The notes under the pieces: generated by a model
The model's database searches: none
The model's input: only the letters and a program-made list of their open reading frames with translations
What the model was told of the DNA's origin: nothing
NCBI RefSeq assembly: GCF_900766215.1
Contig: NZ_CAAFUQ010000075.1
Span: 1-49,870, forward strand
From: an uncultured Finegoldia sp.
GTDB lineage: Bacteria; Bacillota; Clostridia; Tissierellales; Peptoniphilaceae
DNA: 49,870 bases
Direction: 5' to 3'
Made by a program: the position numbers and the translations under genes
Shown here: in pieces, positions 34,679 to 42,781 of the stretch
Layout of the letters: each line of letters begins with the position of its first letter
Numbering within the stretch: the first letter of the stretch is position 1

Positions 34679-35272
34679 CTAACTATTGTATATACCTGTT
34701 TTGAACAGAACTATTTTAATTGTTTTTATTAAAATTTTTAAATCGGTACTCAGTGAAATATTATCTACATACCAGCAATCTTTAATTATTTTTTCCGATT
34801 GCGATATTGTATTTCTATAATACGCTTGACTGTACCCTGTTATTCCAGGTAAAACATTTAATCTTTTTTTTCTATATTCATCTAATTCATCATATCTCAT
34901 ACTAACCAAACTTGGTCTTGGACCTATGAAAGACATTTCACCCTTTAAGACGTTAAAAATTTGAGGCAACTCATCTATTGATAATTTTCTTATTAATTTA
35001 CCTGTTTTCGTTAATCTTTCATCTTTATTGCTGTTATAGGTTGACCCATCAGGATTTCTCAGATCAGGTGAATTCAATTTCATTGATCTCAATTTGTACA
35101 TTTTAAACACCGATCCGTTTATTCCTCTTCGTTCCGATATATAAAAGATATCCCCTTTATCTTCAATATATATAAGTAACCCAAAAATGATACATATAAT
35201 TAATACTATCGGTGATATAATTAAAGATACAAAAAAATCAATAACTCTTTTTAAAATTTTTTGATAAAACAA
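34679..35272 (-). CDS. Initiating phosphosugar transferase (PglC/WcaJ-like)
   Basis: Small monotopic polyprenyl-phosphate phosphoglycosyltransferase, 197 aa, i.e. the catalytic domain without the extra membrane region of WcaJ. One re-entrant N-terminal hydrophobic helix (about 13-35), ISERRG (45-50), YKLRSM (59-64) and the catalytic Asp100-Glu101 in SIDELPQIFNVLKGEMSF, then IGPRP. It transfers a sugar phosphate to undecaprenyl phosphate, starting the repeat unit. The short PglC-like form and the adjacent aminotransferase hint at an amino sugar such as a bacillosamine-type residue as first sugar (inference). Confidence 0.9.
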   Translation of the reverse strand: MFYQKILKRVIDFFVSLIISPIVLIICIIFGLLIYIEDKGDIFYISERRGINGSVFKMYKLRSMKLNSPDLRNPDGSTYNSNKDERLTKTGKLIRKLSIDELPQIFNVLKGEMSFIGPRPSLVSMRYDELDEYRKKRLNVLPGITGYSQAYYRNTISQSEKIIKDCWYVDNISLSTDLKILIKTIKIVLFKTGIYNS

Positions 35273-35281
35273 GATTTCCCC

Positions 35282-36472
35282 CTACAACAATTTTCTTAAT
35301 TTACTTGTAATATATTCAACGTCTTCTTCAGAAAGAAGAGTATGCAAAGGTAATGTTATCTCGTTTTTATAAAAATCATAAGCATTCGTATAATCTGATA
35401 TTTTAAAACCTAAGTTTTTGTATGCTGTTAACATCGGTAATGGTTTATAATGAACATTACATGCAATGCCTTGTTCTCCCATTTTTTTAATAATTATATT
35501 TCTCTTATTTTCATCAGCTTCCGTCAATCTTGTTATATATAGATGACCTGATGAATTATAATTATCACAATAATGATTTAAGTAGTAAATTCCGCTTTGT
35601 TCTAATTGTTCATTATAAAGCTGTATTAGTTTTTTCCTTTTTAACAACATGTCAGGATATCTCTTCATTTGAGCAATTCCTAATGATGCTAGAACATCTG
35701 TCATATTACACTTATACCATGGTCCTATTACGTCATACTCCCAGGCACCAACTTGCATTTTAGACAACGCATCTTTTGATTGTCCATGTAATGAAAATAA
35801 TTGATATTTTTTATAAATGTCCTCATCACTAATTCCAGCTATTGATTTCCAAGTCACTGCTCCACCTTCAGCTGTAGTAAAATTTTTAACTGCATGAAAG
35901 CTAAAACATGTAAAATCAGAAACACTTCCTATCTTATTTCCTTTATAACTTGCTCCAAATGCATGTGCAGCATCTTCGCATATTACGACTCTTCCTATCG
36001 CTTCTTGTATCTTATTGCTAGGTTTAAAAATAGTTCTCTTTTTCTCCACTATTTGATGAATTCTGTCATAATCACATGGTATTCCAGCAACATCTACTGG
36101 TATTATCGCTTTTGTTTTCTCTGTTATAGCGTTCTCTAATTTATCATAATCCATTTCTATTTTATTTGGATATGAGTCAACAAGAACTAACTTAGCACCT
36201 ACGTGACATACTACTGACGCTGTAGCAGTATATGTATATGCTGGAACAATAACTTCATCGCCTTCACCAATACCTAGTAATCTCAAAGTTAATTCCGCGC
36301 ATGCGGTTTGCGAATTTAAACAAACTGCCCCATCCGCTTCACAATAACTTGCAACTTTTTTTTCTAATTTTTTTGTTTTTGGTCCTGTTGTAATCCAACC
36401 TGATTTCAAAGCATCTATCACTTCATTAATTTCTTCATTACTTATATCAGGTGGTGAAAATTGAATTTTCAT
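35282..36472 (-). CDS. DegT/DnrJ/EryC1/StrS sugar aminotransferase
   Basis: PLP-dependent aminotransferase, 396 aa. PLP-lysine Lys196 in SFHAVKNFTTAEGGA, Asp167 in ICEDAAHAFGA, and the substrate-binding N-terminus SGWITTGPKTKKLE are all family signatures. It converts a keto-sugar nucleotide to the amino sugar. No NDP-sugar dehydratase is present in the locus, so the keto substrate must come from an enzyme elsewhere or from GalE-linked chemistry. It lies 9 nt upstream of the phosphosugar transferase; the 119-nt gap before it is AT-rich with nothing recognised. Confidence 0.9.
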   Translation of the reverse strand: MKIQFSPPDISNEEINEVIDALKSGWITTGPKTKKLEKKVASYCEADGAVCLNSQTACAELTLRLLGIGEGDEVIVPAYTYTATASVVCHVGAKLVLVDSYPNKIEMDYDKLENAITEKTKAIIPVDVAGIPCDYDRIHQIVEKKRTIFKPSNKIQEAIGRVVICEDAAHAFGASYKGNKIGSVSDFTCFSFHAVKNFTTAEGGAVTWKSIAGISDEDIYKKYQLFSLHGQSKDALSKMQVGAWEYDVIGPWYKCNMTDVLASLGIAQMKRYPDMLLKRKKLIQLYNEQLEQSGIYYLNHYCDNYNSSGHLYITRLTEADENKRNIIIKKMGEQGIACNVHYKPLPMLTAYKNLGFKISDYTNAYDFYKNEITLPLHTLLSEEDVEYITSKLRKLL

Positions 36473-36591
36473 TTTTCTCCTTATTATTATTCTATTTCTA
36501 TATTCTTTTTAATTGAAATTTATTAATTTAAAATATCGTGTCTCATAATTCTGCCATTTGTAATATTATAAACTTAAATGCCTAACTATTT

Positions 36592-37608
36592 CTAATAATT
36601 ATTGTACCCTTTTGGATTATTTTTCTGCCAATTCCATGAATCTTTACACATATCTTCTAAACTTCTAGTAGCTCTCCAATTTATCAATTTCGCGGCTTTA
36701 TCAGCATTTGCCCAAACTTCGTCTAGATCTCCAGGTCTTCTTGGTCCTATTTCTTTTTTTATTTTAATATTATTTGCTTTTTCGAAAGAACTAACCAATT
36801 GAAGTACACTACAAGGGGTTCCTGTACCTAAATTTATAATATTAATCCCTTTGCTGCAACCAAAATCTAATGCTTTTACATGGCCAATTGCCAAATCGAC
36901 CACATGAATATAATCTCTTAGGCATGTTCCATCTGGAGTGTTATAATCGTCCCCAAATATTGTAAGTTTATCCCTTTTTCCAATTGCAACCTGTGTTATA
37001 TAAGGCATTAGATTATTAGGAATTCCTGTAGGATCTTCTCCTATAAGACCACTTTCATGTGCTCCAATTGGATTAAAGTATCGGAGTATTACACCCGATA
37101 AGTTTTTATTGGAGTGTACCGTGTCTTCTATTATTTGTTCTATAATGAATTTGGTCCAACCATAAGGGTTTGAACACGTTCCTTTTTTCATTGACTCGTC
37201 ATTTGGAGATTTGTTTTCTTCGCCATAAACAGTTGCTGATGAAGAAAAAACAATCTTATTTACTGCATATTCTTCCATACACTCAAGTACAGTCAATATT
37301 GTATCGATGTTGTTTCTATAGTATTTTAATGGAGATGAGACAGATTCTCCAACAGCTTTAAAACCTGCAAAATGTATTACAGCATCAATTTTATTTTCCT
37401 TAAAAATTACTAATAACTTATTTTTATCTTTAACATCTACATCATAGGATTTAAAATCTTTACCAGTTATTTTTCTTATCCTGTTTAATACTTCCGGCTT
37501 TGAATTAGCGAAATTATCAGCTATTATAACTTCATGATTGCTATTTAATAGTTCTACAGCTGTGTGCGAACCAATGTATCCAGCACCACCTGTTAATAAT
37601 ACTCTCAT
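36592..37608 (-). CDS. galE: UDP-glucose 4-epimerase
   Basis: Short-chain dehydrogenase/reductase-type epimerase, 338 aa, the standard GalE length. NAD-binding GGAGYIGSHTA from residue 7, SSSATVYG (122-129) with the catalytic Ser, and Tyr149-x3-Lys153 in NPYGWTKFIIEQ are intact. It interconverts UDP-glucose and UDP-galactose (or the N-acetyl forms), supplying a galacto-configured sugar for the capsule. GGGGAGAG precedes the ATG. The 62-nt gap to the LCP gene has no terminator, so it is probably part of the same long operon. Confidence 0.95.
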   Translation of the reverse strand: MRVLLTGGAGYIGSHTAVELLNSNHEVIIADNFANSKPEVLNRIRKITGKDFKSYDVDVKDKNKLLVIFKENKIDAVIHFAGFKAVGESVSSPLKYYRNNIDTILTVLECMEEYAVNKIVFSSSATVYGEENKSPNDESMKKGTCSNPYGWTKFIIEQIIEDTVHSNKNLSGVILRYFNPIGAHESGLIGEDPTGIPNNLMPYITQVAIGKRDKLTIFGDDYNTPDGTCLRDYIHVVDLAIGHVKALDFGCSKGINIINLGTGTPCSVLQLVSSFEKANNIKIKKEIGPRRPGDLDEVWANADKAAKLINWRATRSLEDMCKDSWNWQKNNPKGYNNY

Positions 37609-37670
37609 TTTCTCTCCCCAATAAAATGCTATAATTATTAATAAATTGACTTAACCTAGTCCATCCCGAC

Positions 37671-39092
37671 TTAATTTTTTAATGTATTTTCTATCTTATC
37701 TTTTACTTCTTTCAAACTACTATCATCTGCTACCATCATATATAGTCTGTATCCAGGCATGGCATAGGATGGAAGTCCCATTTTGCCTGTACCTTTTAAA
37801 TCTTGTGATTCTATTTCATATCCTTTAGGCGCATCAATTTCTTTGTTTATCATTTGAACCATAAAATCTTTAGACATGTTTGTTTGTGCTGATTTTTCAG
37901 CTATTGATAGTATAGGTGATGTTTTGAGCAAACTTTCTGGTCTGGAAGCTTTTTCTATTATAGCTTTCAATACTCTTTCTTGATTTCTTCCTCTATCATG
38001 GTCACCATCAGCTAAGTGGTATCTTTCTCTGGAGAATACTAATGCTTTTTTTCCATCTAAGTGAACTTTTCCTTTTGGAAAGTTATATCCACCCGCACTA
38101 AATGTTTGCACGTTGTCAACGTCAACACCGCCTAACACATCAACTACTTCTATTAATGTATTGAAGTTAACTTTTGCGTAATAATCAAGTTTTGTATCTA
38201 AGAAGTTTTCTAATGTTTTGATTGACGAATCAATACCATAGATTCCAGCATGTGTTAATTTATCTTTTTGATTGTTTCCTCCACCAGCTATTGGAACATA
38301 AGTATCTCTAGGAATAGTTGTTATCAAAATTTCCCTTGTTTTTTGATTTACTGAAACTATTAAATTAACATCTGATCTTGATACTGTTTCAATAGGACCA
38401 TATGTATCTATCCCGGAAATATATAGGTTAAACGAATTTTTGTCTTCAGCTTGATTTGAAAGCTTGTTAATTCTAGTAAATTCTTTATCCCCTACTACTT
38501 CTGTTAATTCATCAAATTCTGGTATGAAGTCTTTAATTACTGATCTATATGCCTCATTTAAAACGATAAAATCCGTTTTTTTTGTTATGAGATTTTTTGC
38601 TGCTAACATATATGAATCAACATCTGTTGTTTTAAGATTTTTATTAATTTTCCCTTTTATTTCATCAACAAATGTATTGATATCTGTTTTGTTTTCTTTT
38701 TCATATACTTGTGTTTCCAAATCATCTTTTTTACTCAACTCTTCTAGATTGGATGATTTTAACTTTACTAATGATAGTTTTACTTTGGTTTGTTTGATAC
38801 TTTCAGTATTAGAAACTTTTTCAAGTGCTTTCATTGATTTGTTTATATAAAAAGTTCCTGTAATTGTTGTAGCGATGATTATTGAAAAAAGTATTATTCC
38901 AATAGTTTTGGCAACTATACTTTTCCTAGATACTAATAGTACTACTAACAATGTTAATAACACAAACCCGGCTATTATAATTATTTGATACTTACTAGGC
39001 AATAATTTGTTTGATAATAAGTTGTAAGAAAAAAACGCTGCTGCTATTAACGAAATTATTCCTAATACTGATGCTAATACTTTGTTTTTCAT
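37671..39092 (-). CDS. cpsA: LytR-CpsA-Psr (LCP) polymer ligase, CpsA-like
   Basis: Membrane-anchored LCP phosphotransferase, 473 aa. Three N-terminal membrane segments (about 8-25, 36-54, 64-82), an accessory domain (~85-215) and the catalytic LCP domain (~222-400). Key residues: Arg239 and Asp241 in RSDVNLIVSV and Arg262-Asp263 in TIPRDTYV. The ALVFSRERY and DHDRGRNQERVL motifs supply further polyphosphate-binding arginines. The accessory domain resembles that of streptococcal CpsA. It attaches the finished polysaccharide from its lipid carrier to the cell wall outside the membrane. Confidence 0.93.
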   Translation of the reverse strand: MKNKVLASVLGIISLIAAAFFSYNLLSNKLLPSKYQIIIIAGFVLLTLLVVLLVSRKSIVAKTIGIILFSIIIATTITGTFYINKSMKALEKVSNTESIKQTKVKLSLVKLKSSNLEELSKKDDLETQVYEKENKTDINTFVDEIKGKINKNLKTTDVDSYMLAAKNLITKKTDFIVLNEAYRSVIKDFIPEFDELTEVVGDKEFTRINKLSNQAEDKNSFNLYISGIDTYGPIETVSRSDVNLIVSVNQKTREILITTIPRDTYVPIAGGGNNQKDKLTHAGIYGIDSSIKTLENFLDTKLDYYAKVNFNTLIEVVDVLGGVDVDNVQTFSAGGYNFPKGKVHLDGKKALVFSRERYHLADGDHDRGRNQERVLKAIIEKASRPESLLKTSPILSIAEKSAQTNMSKDFMVQMINKEIDAPKGYEIESQDLKGTGKMGLPSYAMPGYRLYMMVADDSSLKEVKDKIENTLKN

Positions 39093-39093
39093 G

Positions 39094-39507
39094 CTATTCC
39101 CCTGTTTTTACATTGATGTATTCTGATAGGACGAATCCTTCCATATCATTGTATTTTACTTTTGTCCACTTTACTCCATCAACATCTTTTTCTTCTAATA
39201 CTTCTAATTCTGTGTTTTGAGGAATTGATGCTAGTAGTCTTTGATCAGCTCCAGCTTGTTGTCTCATGTTCAATGATTCCACGTTCACTGTGGCCATTTT
39301 CTTAGCTGGTGTTTTTTCTATATTTCCGGTTTTTTCTTCGTTATTTTTTTCGATTCTTTCTGCTACTTCTTTTTCTGTTTTCTCAGACTCTTTTTTATCT
39401 TTGGATTTTTGAGTTCTCACAGAAACATAAGTTTCCTGTTCGTAGCAGCCAGTTGTTACTACAACTAAGCTCATAAGAATGATCAAAAATTTTATTCTAT
39501 TTTTCAT
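39094..39507 (-). CDS. SH3b-domain lipoprotein of the capsule operon
   Basis: Small lipoprotein, 137 aa. Lipobox TTGC (Cys21), a ~45-residue Lys/Glu-rich tether, then one bacterial SH3 domain (about 72-134) opening with VNVESLNMRQQAGADQ and closing with NDMEGFVLSEYINV. SH3b domains bind peptidoglycan peptides. It lies between cpsB and the LCP ligase, overlapping cpsB by 11 nt and 1 nt from the ligase, so it may dock or guide wall attachment of the capsule. That role is inference; it is not part of the standard cps gene set. Confidence 0.82.
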   Translation of the reverse strand: MKNRIKFLIILMSLVVVTTGCYEQETYVSVRTQKSKDKKESEKTEKEVAERIEKNNEEKTGNIEKTPAKKMATVNVESLNMRQQAGADQRLLASIPQNTELEVLEEKDVDGVKWTKVKYNDMEGFVLSEYINVKTGE

Positions 39508-40297
39508 TTTTATTCCTTCTTAATATTTTCTTCCAGAATGGTTCTTTTTTTATTTTAGGTATTTCATCCACAATTTCAGTTTTTCTAATAAATGCATCGT
39601 TGATGATTTTTTGTGGATTTTCTATTACAACTTCACTATACCAGTCTTCTCCCATTTTGTTTCTTAAATAGTCTAATTCTTTCTTAACATCTGGGTTTCT
39701 TCTTTCTGGAGAGTGGGTATCTGTTCCAACTATTTGGACCATATCTTTGTCAAGCAATTTGTTTGCCATTTTATATTCTTGGCTTGATTCATTTTTCAAT
39801 GAACTCAAATTTATTTGGAACAATGCTCCTGCTTTGTAAATTTTTTCAATAAAATCAAATTCTTCTTTTGTGACTTGGTATCTTTCGACATGTGCAAGTA
39901 CTGGAATGTATCCTGATAATTGAATTTGATAGATTAGCGAAGGTGCATAGTTAACTTTCCCCAAGAAAGGAAATTCGATTAATACATACTTTGAATCTGC
40001 TAATGTGAATACTTCATTGTTTTCCAATTCATGTAGTGTGTTTTCATCAAGAAATATTTCATTACCAAGATATATTTCAAAATCTATGCTTCGATTTTTA
40101 AGCTCATTTAATATAGATTGCCTACTTTCAATGATTTCTTTTTTAGATGGTAAGTACTTACCATTATAATGATGAGGTGTAGCTACTACACCTTTGTATC
40201 CATTTTCTATATATTTTTGAATGATTGCTATGGATTCATCAAGAGTTTGAGCTCCATCATCTAATCCAAATAATACATGTGTGTGAATATCTATCAT
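39497..40297 (-). CDS. cpsB: CpsB-type tyrosine-protein phosphatase (PHP fold)
   Basis: Metal-dependent phosphatase of the PHP superfamily, 266 aa. It opens with the metal site MIDIHTHVLFGLDDGA (His5, His7); further ligands are in VATPHHYNG, LIEFPF and GTDTHSPERR. GGAG lies 6 nt before the ATG (40295-40297); a TTG four codons upstream is disregarded. It dephosphorylates the Tyr-rich tail of the BY-kinase CpsD, controlling polymer length. Located next to cpsD in the usual module. Confidence 0.92.
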   Translation of the reverse strand: MIDIHTHVLFGLDDGAQTLDESIAIIQKYIENGYKGVVATPHHYNGKYLPSKKEIIESRQSILNELKNRSIDFEIYLGNEIFLDENTLHELENNEVFTLADSKYVLIEFPFLGKVNYAPSLIYQIQLSGYIPVLAHVERYQVTKEEFDFIEKIYKAGALFQINLSSLKNESSQEYKMANKLLDKDMVQIVGTDTHSPERRNPDVKKELDYLRNKMGEDWYSEVVIENPQKIINDAFIRKTEIVDEIPKIKKEPFWKKILRRNKNEK

Positions 40298-40327
40298 AAT
40301 ATTCTCCAATTTTTTCTATATTATATA

Positions 40328-41020
40328 TTAGGATTGGCTACTTCCATATTTGTATCCGTAGCCGTATCCATATCCGTACTTGTGTTTATTTTTAACTTCT
40401 ACTTTATTCAACACTGTTCCTAACACGTTGGCTCCTACATGTTTAAGGTTTTGAAGAGTTACATCTATTTCTTCGTATTTTGTTTCACCTTGTGCTACTA
40501 CTAATAAAACTCCATCTGCCATTGTCGACAATACTTGTGCATCTGTAAGTATTCCTGCAGGAGGTGTGTCTAATATTATGACATCGTATATTGTTTCTAA
40601 CTTTTCAAGTAATCTTTTCATTCTTTCAGATCCAAGTAATTCTGATGGATTTGGAGGCGTGGGACCTGTTAGTATTATATCTAGGTCACTTTCTTCGCTG
40701 TCTTTCATTTTTACTTGATCAAAGTCTAATCCTTTTACTAGAAGATTAGTTAATCCCAAATTAAATTGAGTTCCCATAATTTTCCCAATTGATGGGTTTC
40801 TAAGGTCGCAATCAATCAACAATACTTTTTGGTGGTTTTTCGACATTGATCTTGCTAATTTTAATGCGATTGTCGACTTTCCTTCACTAGGATGTGAAGA
40901 TGTTATTACTATTTTTTTTAATTGTTTATCTATTGATGAAAATGACAAGTTTGTTCTTAACGTTCTGATTGCTTCGTCAATCATAGATGTATTGCTATAA
41001 TAAGCGTGTTTTTTCGCCAT
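40328..41020 (-). CDS. cpsD: CpsD-type bacterial tyrosine kinase
   Basis: Cytoplasmic BY-kinase, 230 aa. Walker A SSHPSEGKST (41-50), Walker A' LLIDCDLR (67-74), Walker B VIILDTPPAG near 150. The C-terminal tail (213-230) contains six tyrosines alternating with glycine, the autophosphorylation cluster. It works with the membrane adaptor CpsC, encoded 1 nt upstream, to control chain length and export of the capsule. Confidence 0.94.
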   Translation of the reverse strand: MAKKHAYYSNTSMIDEAIRTLRTNLSFSSIDKQLKKIVITSSHPSEGKSTIALKLARSMSKNHQKVLLIDCDLRNPSIGKIMGTQFNLGLTNLLVKGLDFDQVKMKDSEESDLDIILTGPTPPNPSELLGSERMKRLLEKLETIYDVIILDTPPAGILTDAQVLSTMADGVLLVVAQGETKYEEIDVTLQNLKHVGANVLGTVLNKVEVKNKHKYGYGYGYGYKYGSSQS

Positions 41021-41021
41021 A

Positions 41022-41699
41022 CTATTTCTCCTTAATTTCTGGTATTACACCAAGTACTGGTATGTTGAATTTTTCTTGTAAATCTTCTGCAGATTTTATC
41101 CTTGTATCGTTGATTTCAATGAATACTGCAATAAATGATGAAATGAATAGTCCCAATAAAGCTCCTAATGCTGTGTTTCGCATAATTTTAGGAGAAGATG
41201 GTTTGTCAGGAATCACTGCTTCATCTAATATGTTTACATTATCTACATGCATTATCGTTTTGATATCTTTTTGGAAAATTTCCGCAGTTTCGTTTGCGAT
41301 ATCAGTCGCTCTTTGAGGAATGTTATCTCTCACTTTAACTGAGATTAACTCTGTGTCTTTTACAGGTTCTACTTCGACTTTCTTTTGATACTTTTCAAGG
41401 TCAAAATCAAGTTGTAGATTTTTGATTACTTGCTCTGCAATACCTCTTGATTTAATTATTTCACTGTATGTAGATACTAGTTTTTGATTTAGCATTACTT
41501 GATCGTACTGTATATTTTCTGTTTTGTCATAATCTTTAGGTTTTCCTATTATCATAGTCGTAGAAGCTTCGTATTGTGGTCTTATCAAAAATTTGCTAGC
41601 GCCAAAAGCTAATACGCCTCCAAGTATCATGAATAATATTATCCACTTTATTCTTCTTCTAATTCCTTCTATAAGTTCTAGTAAACTAATCTCTTCCAT
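41022..41699 (-). CDS. cpsC: CpsC-type chain-length regulator (Wzz domain)
   Basis: Polysaccharide co-polymerase, 225 aa, with two membrane helices (about 17-37 and 168-190) flanking an extracellular Wzz domain. The Pro-rich IPDKPSSPKIMRN motif before the second helix is typical. The short cytoplasmic C-terminus would activate CpsD. GGAGGAG lies just upstream of the ATG. First gene of the capsule operon, directly downstream of the predicted promoter. Confidence 0.93.
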   Translation of the reverse strand: MEEISLLELIEGIRRRIKWIILFMILGGVLAFGASKFLIRPQYEASTTMIIGKPKDYDKTENIQYDQVMLNQKLVSTYSEIIKSRGIAEQVIKNLQLDFDLEKYQKKVEVEPVKDTELISVKVRDNIPQRATDIANETAEIFQKDIKTIMHVDNVNILDEAVIPDKPSSPKIMRNTALGALLGLFISSFIAVFIEINDTRIKSAEDLQEKFNIPVLGVIPEIKEK

Positions 41700-41749
41700 A
41701 TACTCCTCCGAAGATTTATTTTTATTAATTTTATTAATATCTATATAAT

Positions 41750-41776
41750 TTTATATCATATGCATTTTTTTGTAAA
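41750..41776 (-). promoter_or_regulatory. Probable capsule operon promoter
   Basis: Minus-strand TTTACA (41771-41776) and TATAAA (41750-41755) with a 15-bp spacer. The spacing is short, so strength is uncertain. It gives a leader of about 45 nt before cpsC. No other good promoter was seen in 41700-41846. Confidence 0.4.
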
Positions 41777-41846
41777 CATCAAAACACAGATTTTACTTTT
41801 TTACAAAGCAAACATTTGTCAGAAAAACTTTTTTTTATAATCAAGC

Positions 41847-41883
41847 AAAAAACTCCGAGATATTTCCCGAAGTAAGTTTTATT
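41847..41883 (-). terminator. Terminator of nucleoside hydrolase, second repeat copy
   Basis: Near copy (35 of 37 bases) of 25086-25122. The two changes turn two stem pairs into G-U on the minus strand, where the stem is followed by six T. It overlaps the stop of the nucleoside hydrolase gene and precedes the capsule promoter. Confidence 0.8.
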
Positions 41884-42781
41884 CTGTTAGAGCTTGCATT
41901 AATATTTCTCTAAATTTTTCTCTGTTTATTTTAGTGATAACTTTGCAGTTGAATTCACCATTTTCTTCTTTTATTAAATCTCTGTAGCTCATTCCTCTTG
42001 TTTCATCGTTTTGCACATCAATTTTGATGTACATGTCTTCCGTTTCGAAAACTTCTGGATTATCCATTACGATTACTGAGCAAGGGTCGTGAATTCCTGC
42101 GTCGTTTGATGCGTAGTATTTTAAAATTCTGTGTGCAAATTTGGTTCTTTTCGTTTTAATTGTGTCCAAGAATTGGATTTGTTCATCAGTTATGCTGGCT
42201 TTTTGTGTTACGTTTAGTCCTGCCATTATAATTTTAACTCCGCTTTCAAATACGATTTTCGCTGCTTCTGGATCGACAAAAAAATTAAATTCACTGAGAC
42301 TTGTGACGTTACCTCTTGTGATGGAGCCACCCATGATGCTGATTTGTTCGATTTTTCCCTTGTCTTCTGGAAAAGTTCTTAACAGTAGTGCAATGTTTGT
42401 AAGTGGTCCCACTGCAATTATCGTGATTTTTTCAGTTGAGTTTTGGATAATTTCGTGCATCATTGTAACGGAATTTTCGCTTGTAAGTTCATTCACATCT
42501 TCTGATTCAATCATATCTCTGAATCCTGCAATTCCATCATCTCCGTGAACCGTTGCAAAGAAAGGCTCTCTTACAAGTGGTACTTCTTGTCCTTTTCCCA
42601 TAGGAACATTTATGTCCAAAAGTTTTGCCAAGCATTGCATGTTTCTTGTTGTGTGTTCGATTGATACGTTTCCATTTACTGAAGATAGTGCTAACAGCTT
42701 TAAATTTTTCGCATTTTTAATTGCAAATAAAGCTGCTGCATCATCAACTCCCGGATCAAAATCCAATATACAATTAATCAT
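41879..42781 (-). CDS. Inosine/uridine-preferring nucleoside hydrolase
   Basis: N-ribohydrolase of the IunH family, 300 aa. It begins with the Ca-binding aspartate cluster DFDPGVDDAAAL (Asp7, Asp9, Asp13, Asp14), followed by VHGDDGIAGF and VGPLTNIALLLR motifs. A late NDAGIHDPCSVIVM segment carries the remaining active-site Asp. It splits nucleosides into base and ribose. GGAGGT is 5 nt before the ATG at 42779-42781, inside the last codons of the ECF ATPase. This tight coupling implies that the transporter brings in nucleosides (inference). Confidence 0.92.
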   Translation of the reverse strand: MINCILDFDPGVDDAAALFAIKNAKNLKLLALSSVNGNVSIEHTTRNMQCLAKLLDINVPMGKGQEVPLVREPFFATVHGDDGIAGFRDMIESEDVNELTSENSVTMMHEIIQNSTEKITIIAVGPLTNIALLLRTFPEDKGKIEQISIMGGSITRGNVTSLSEFNFFVDPEAAKIVFESGVKIIMAGLNVTQKASITDEQIQFLDTIKTKRTKFAHRILKYYASNDAGIHDPCSVIVMDNPEVFETEDMYIKIDVQNDETRGMSYRDLIKEENGEFNCKVITKINREKFREILMQALTE

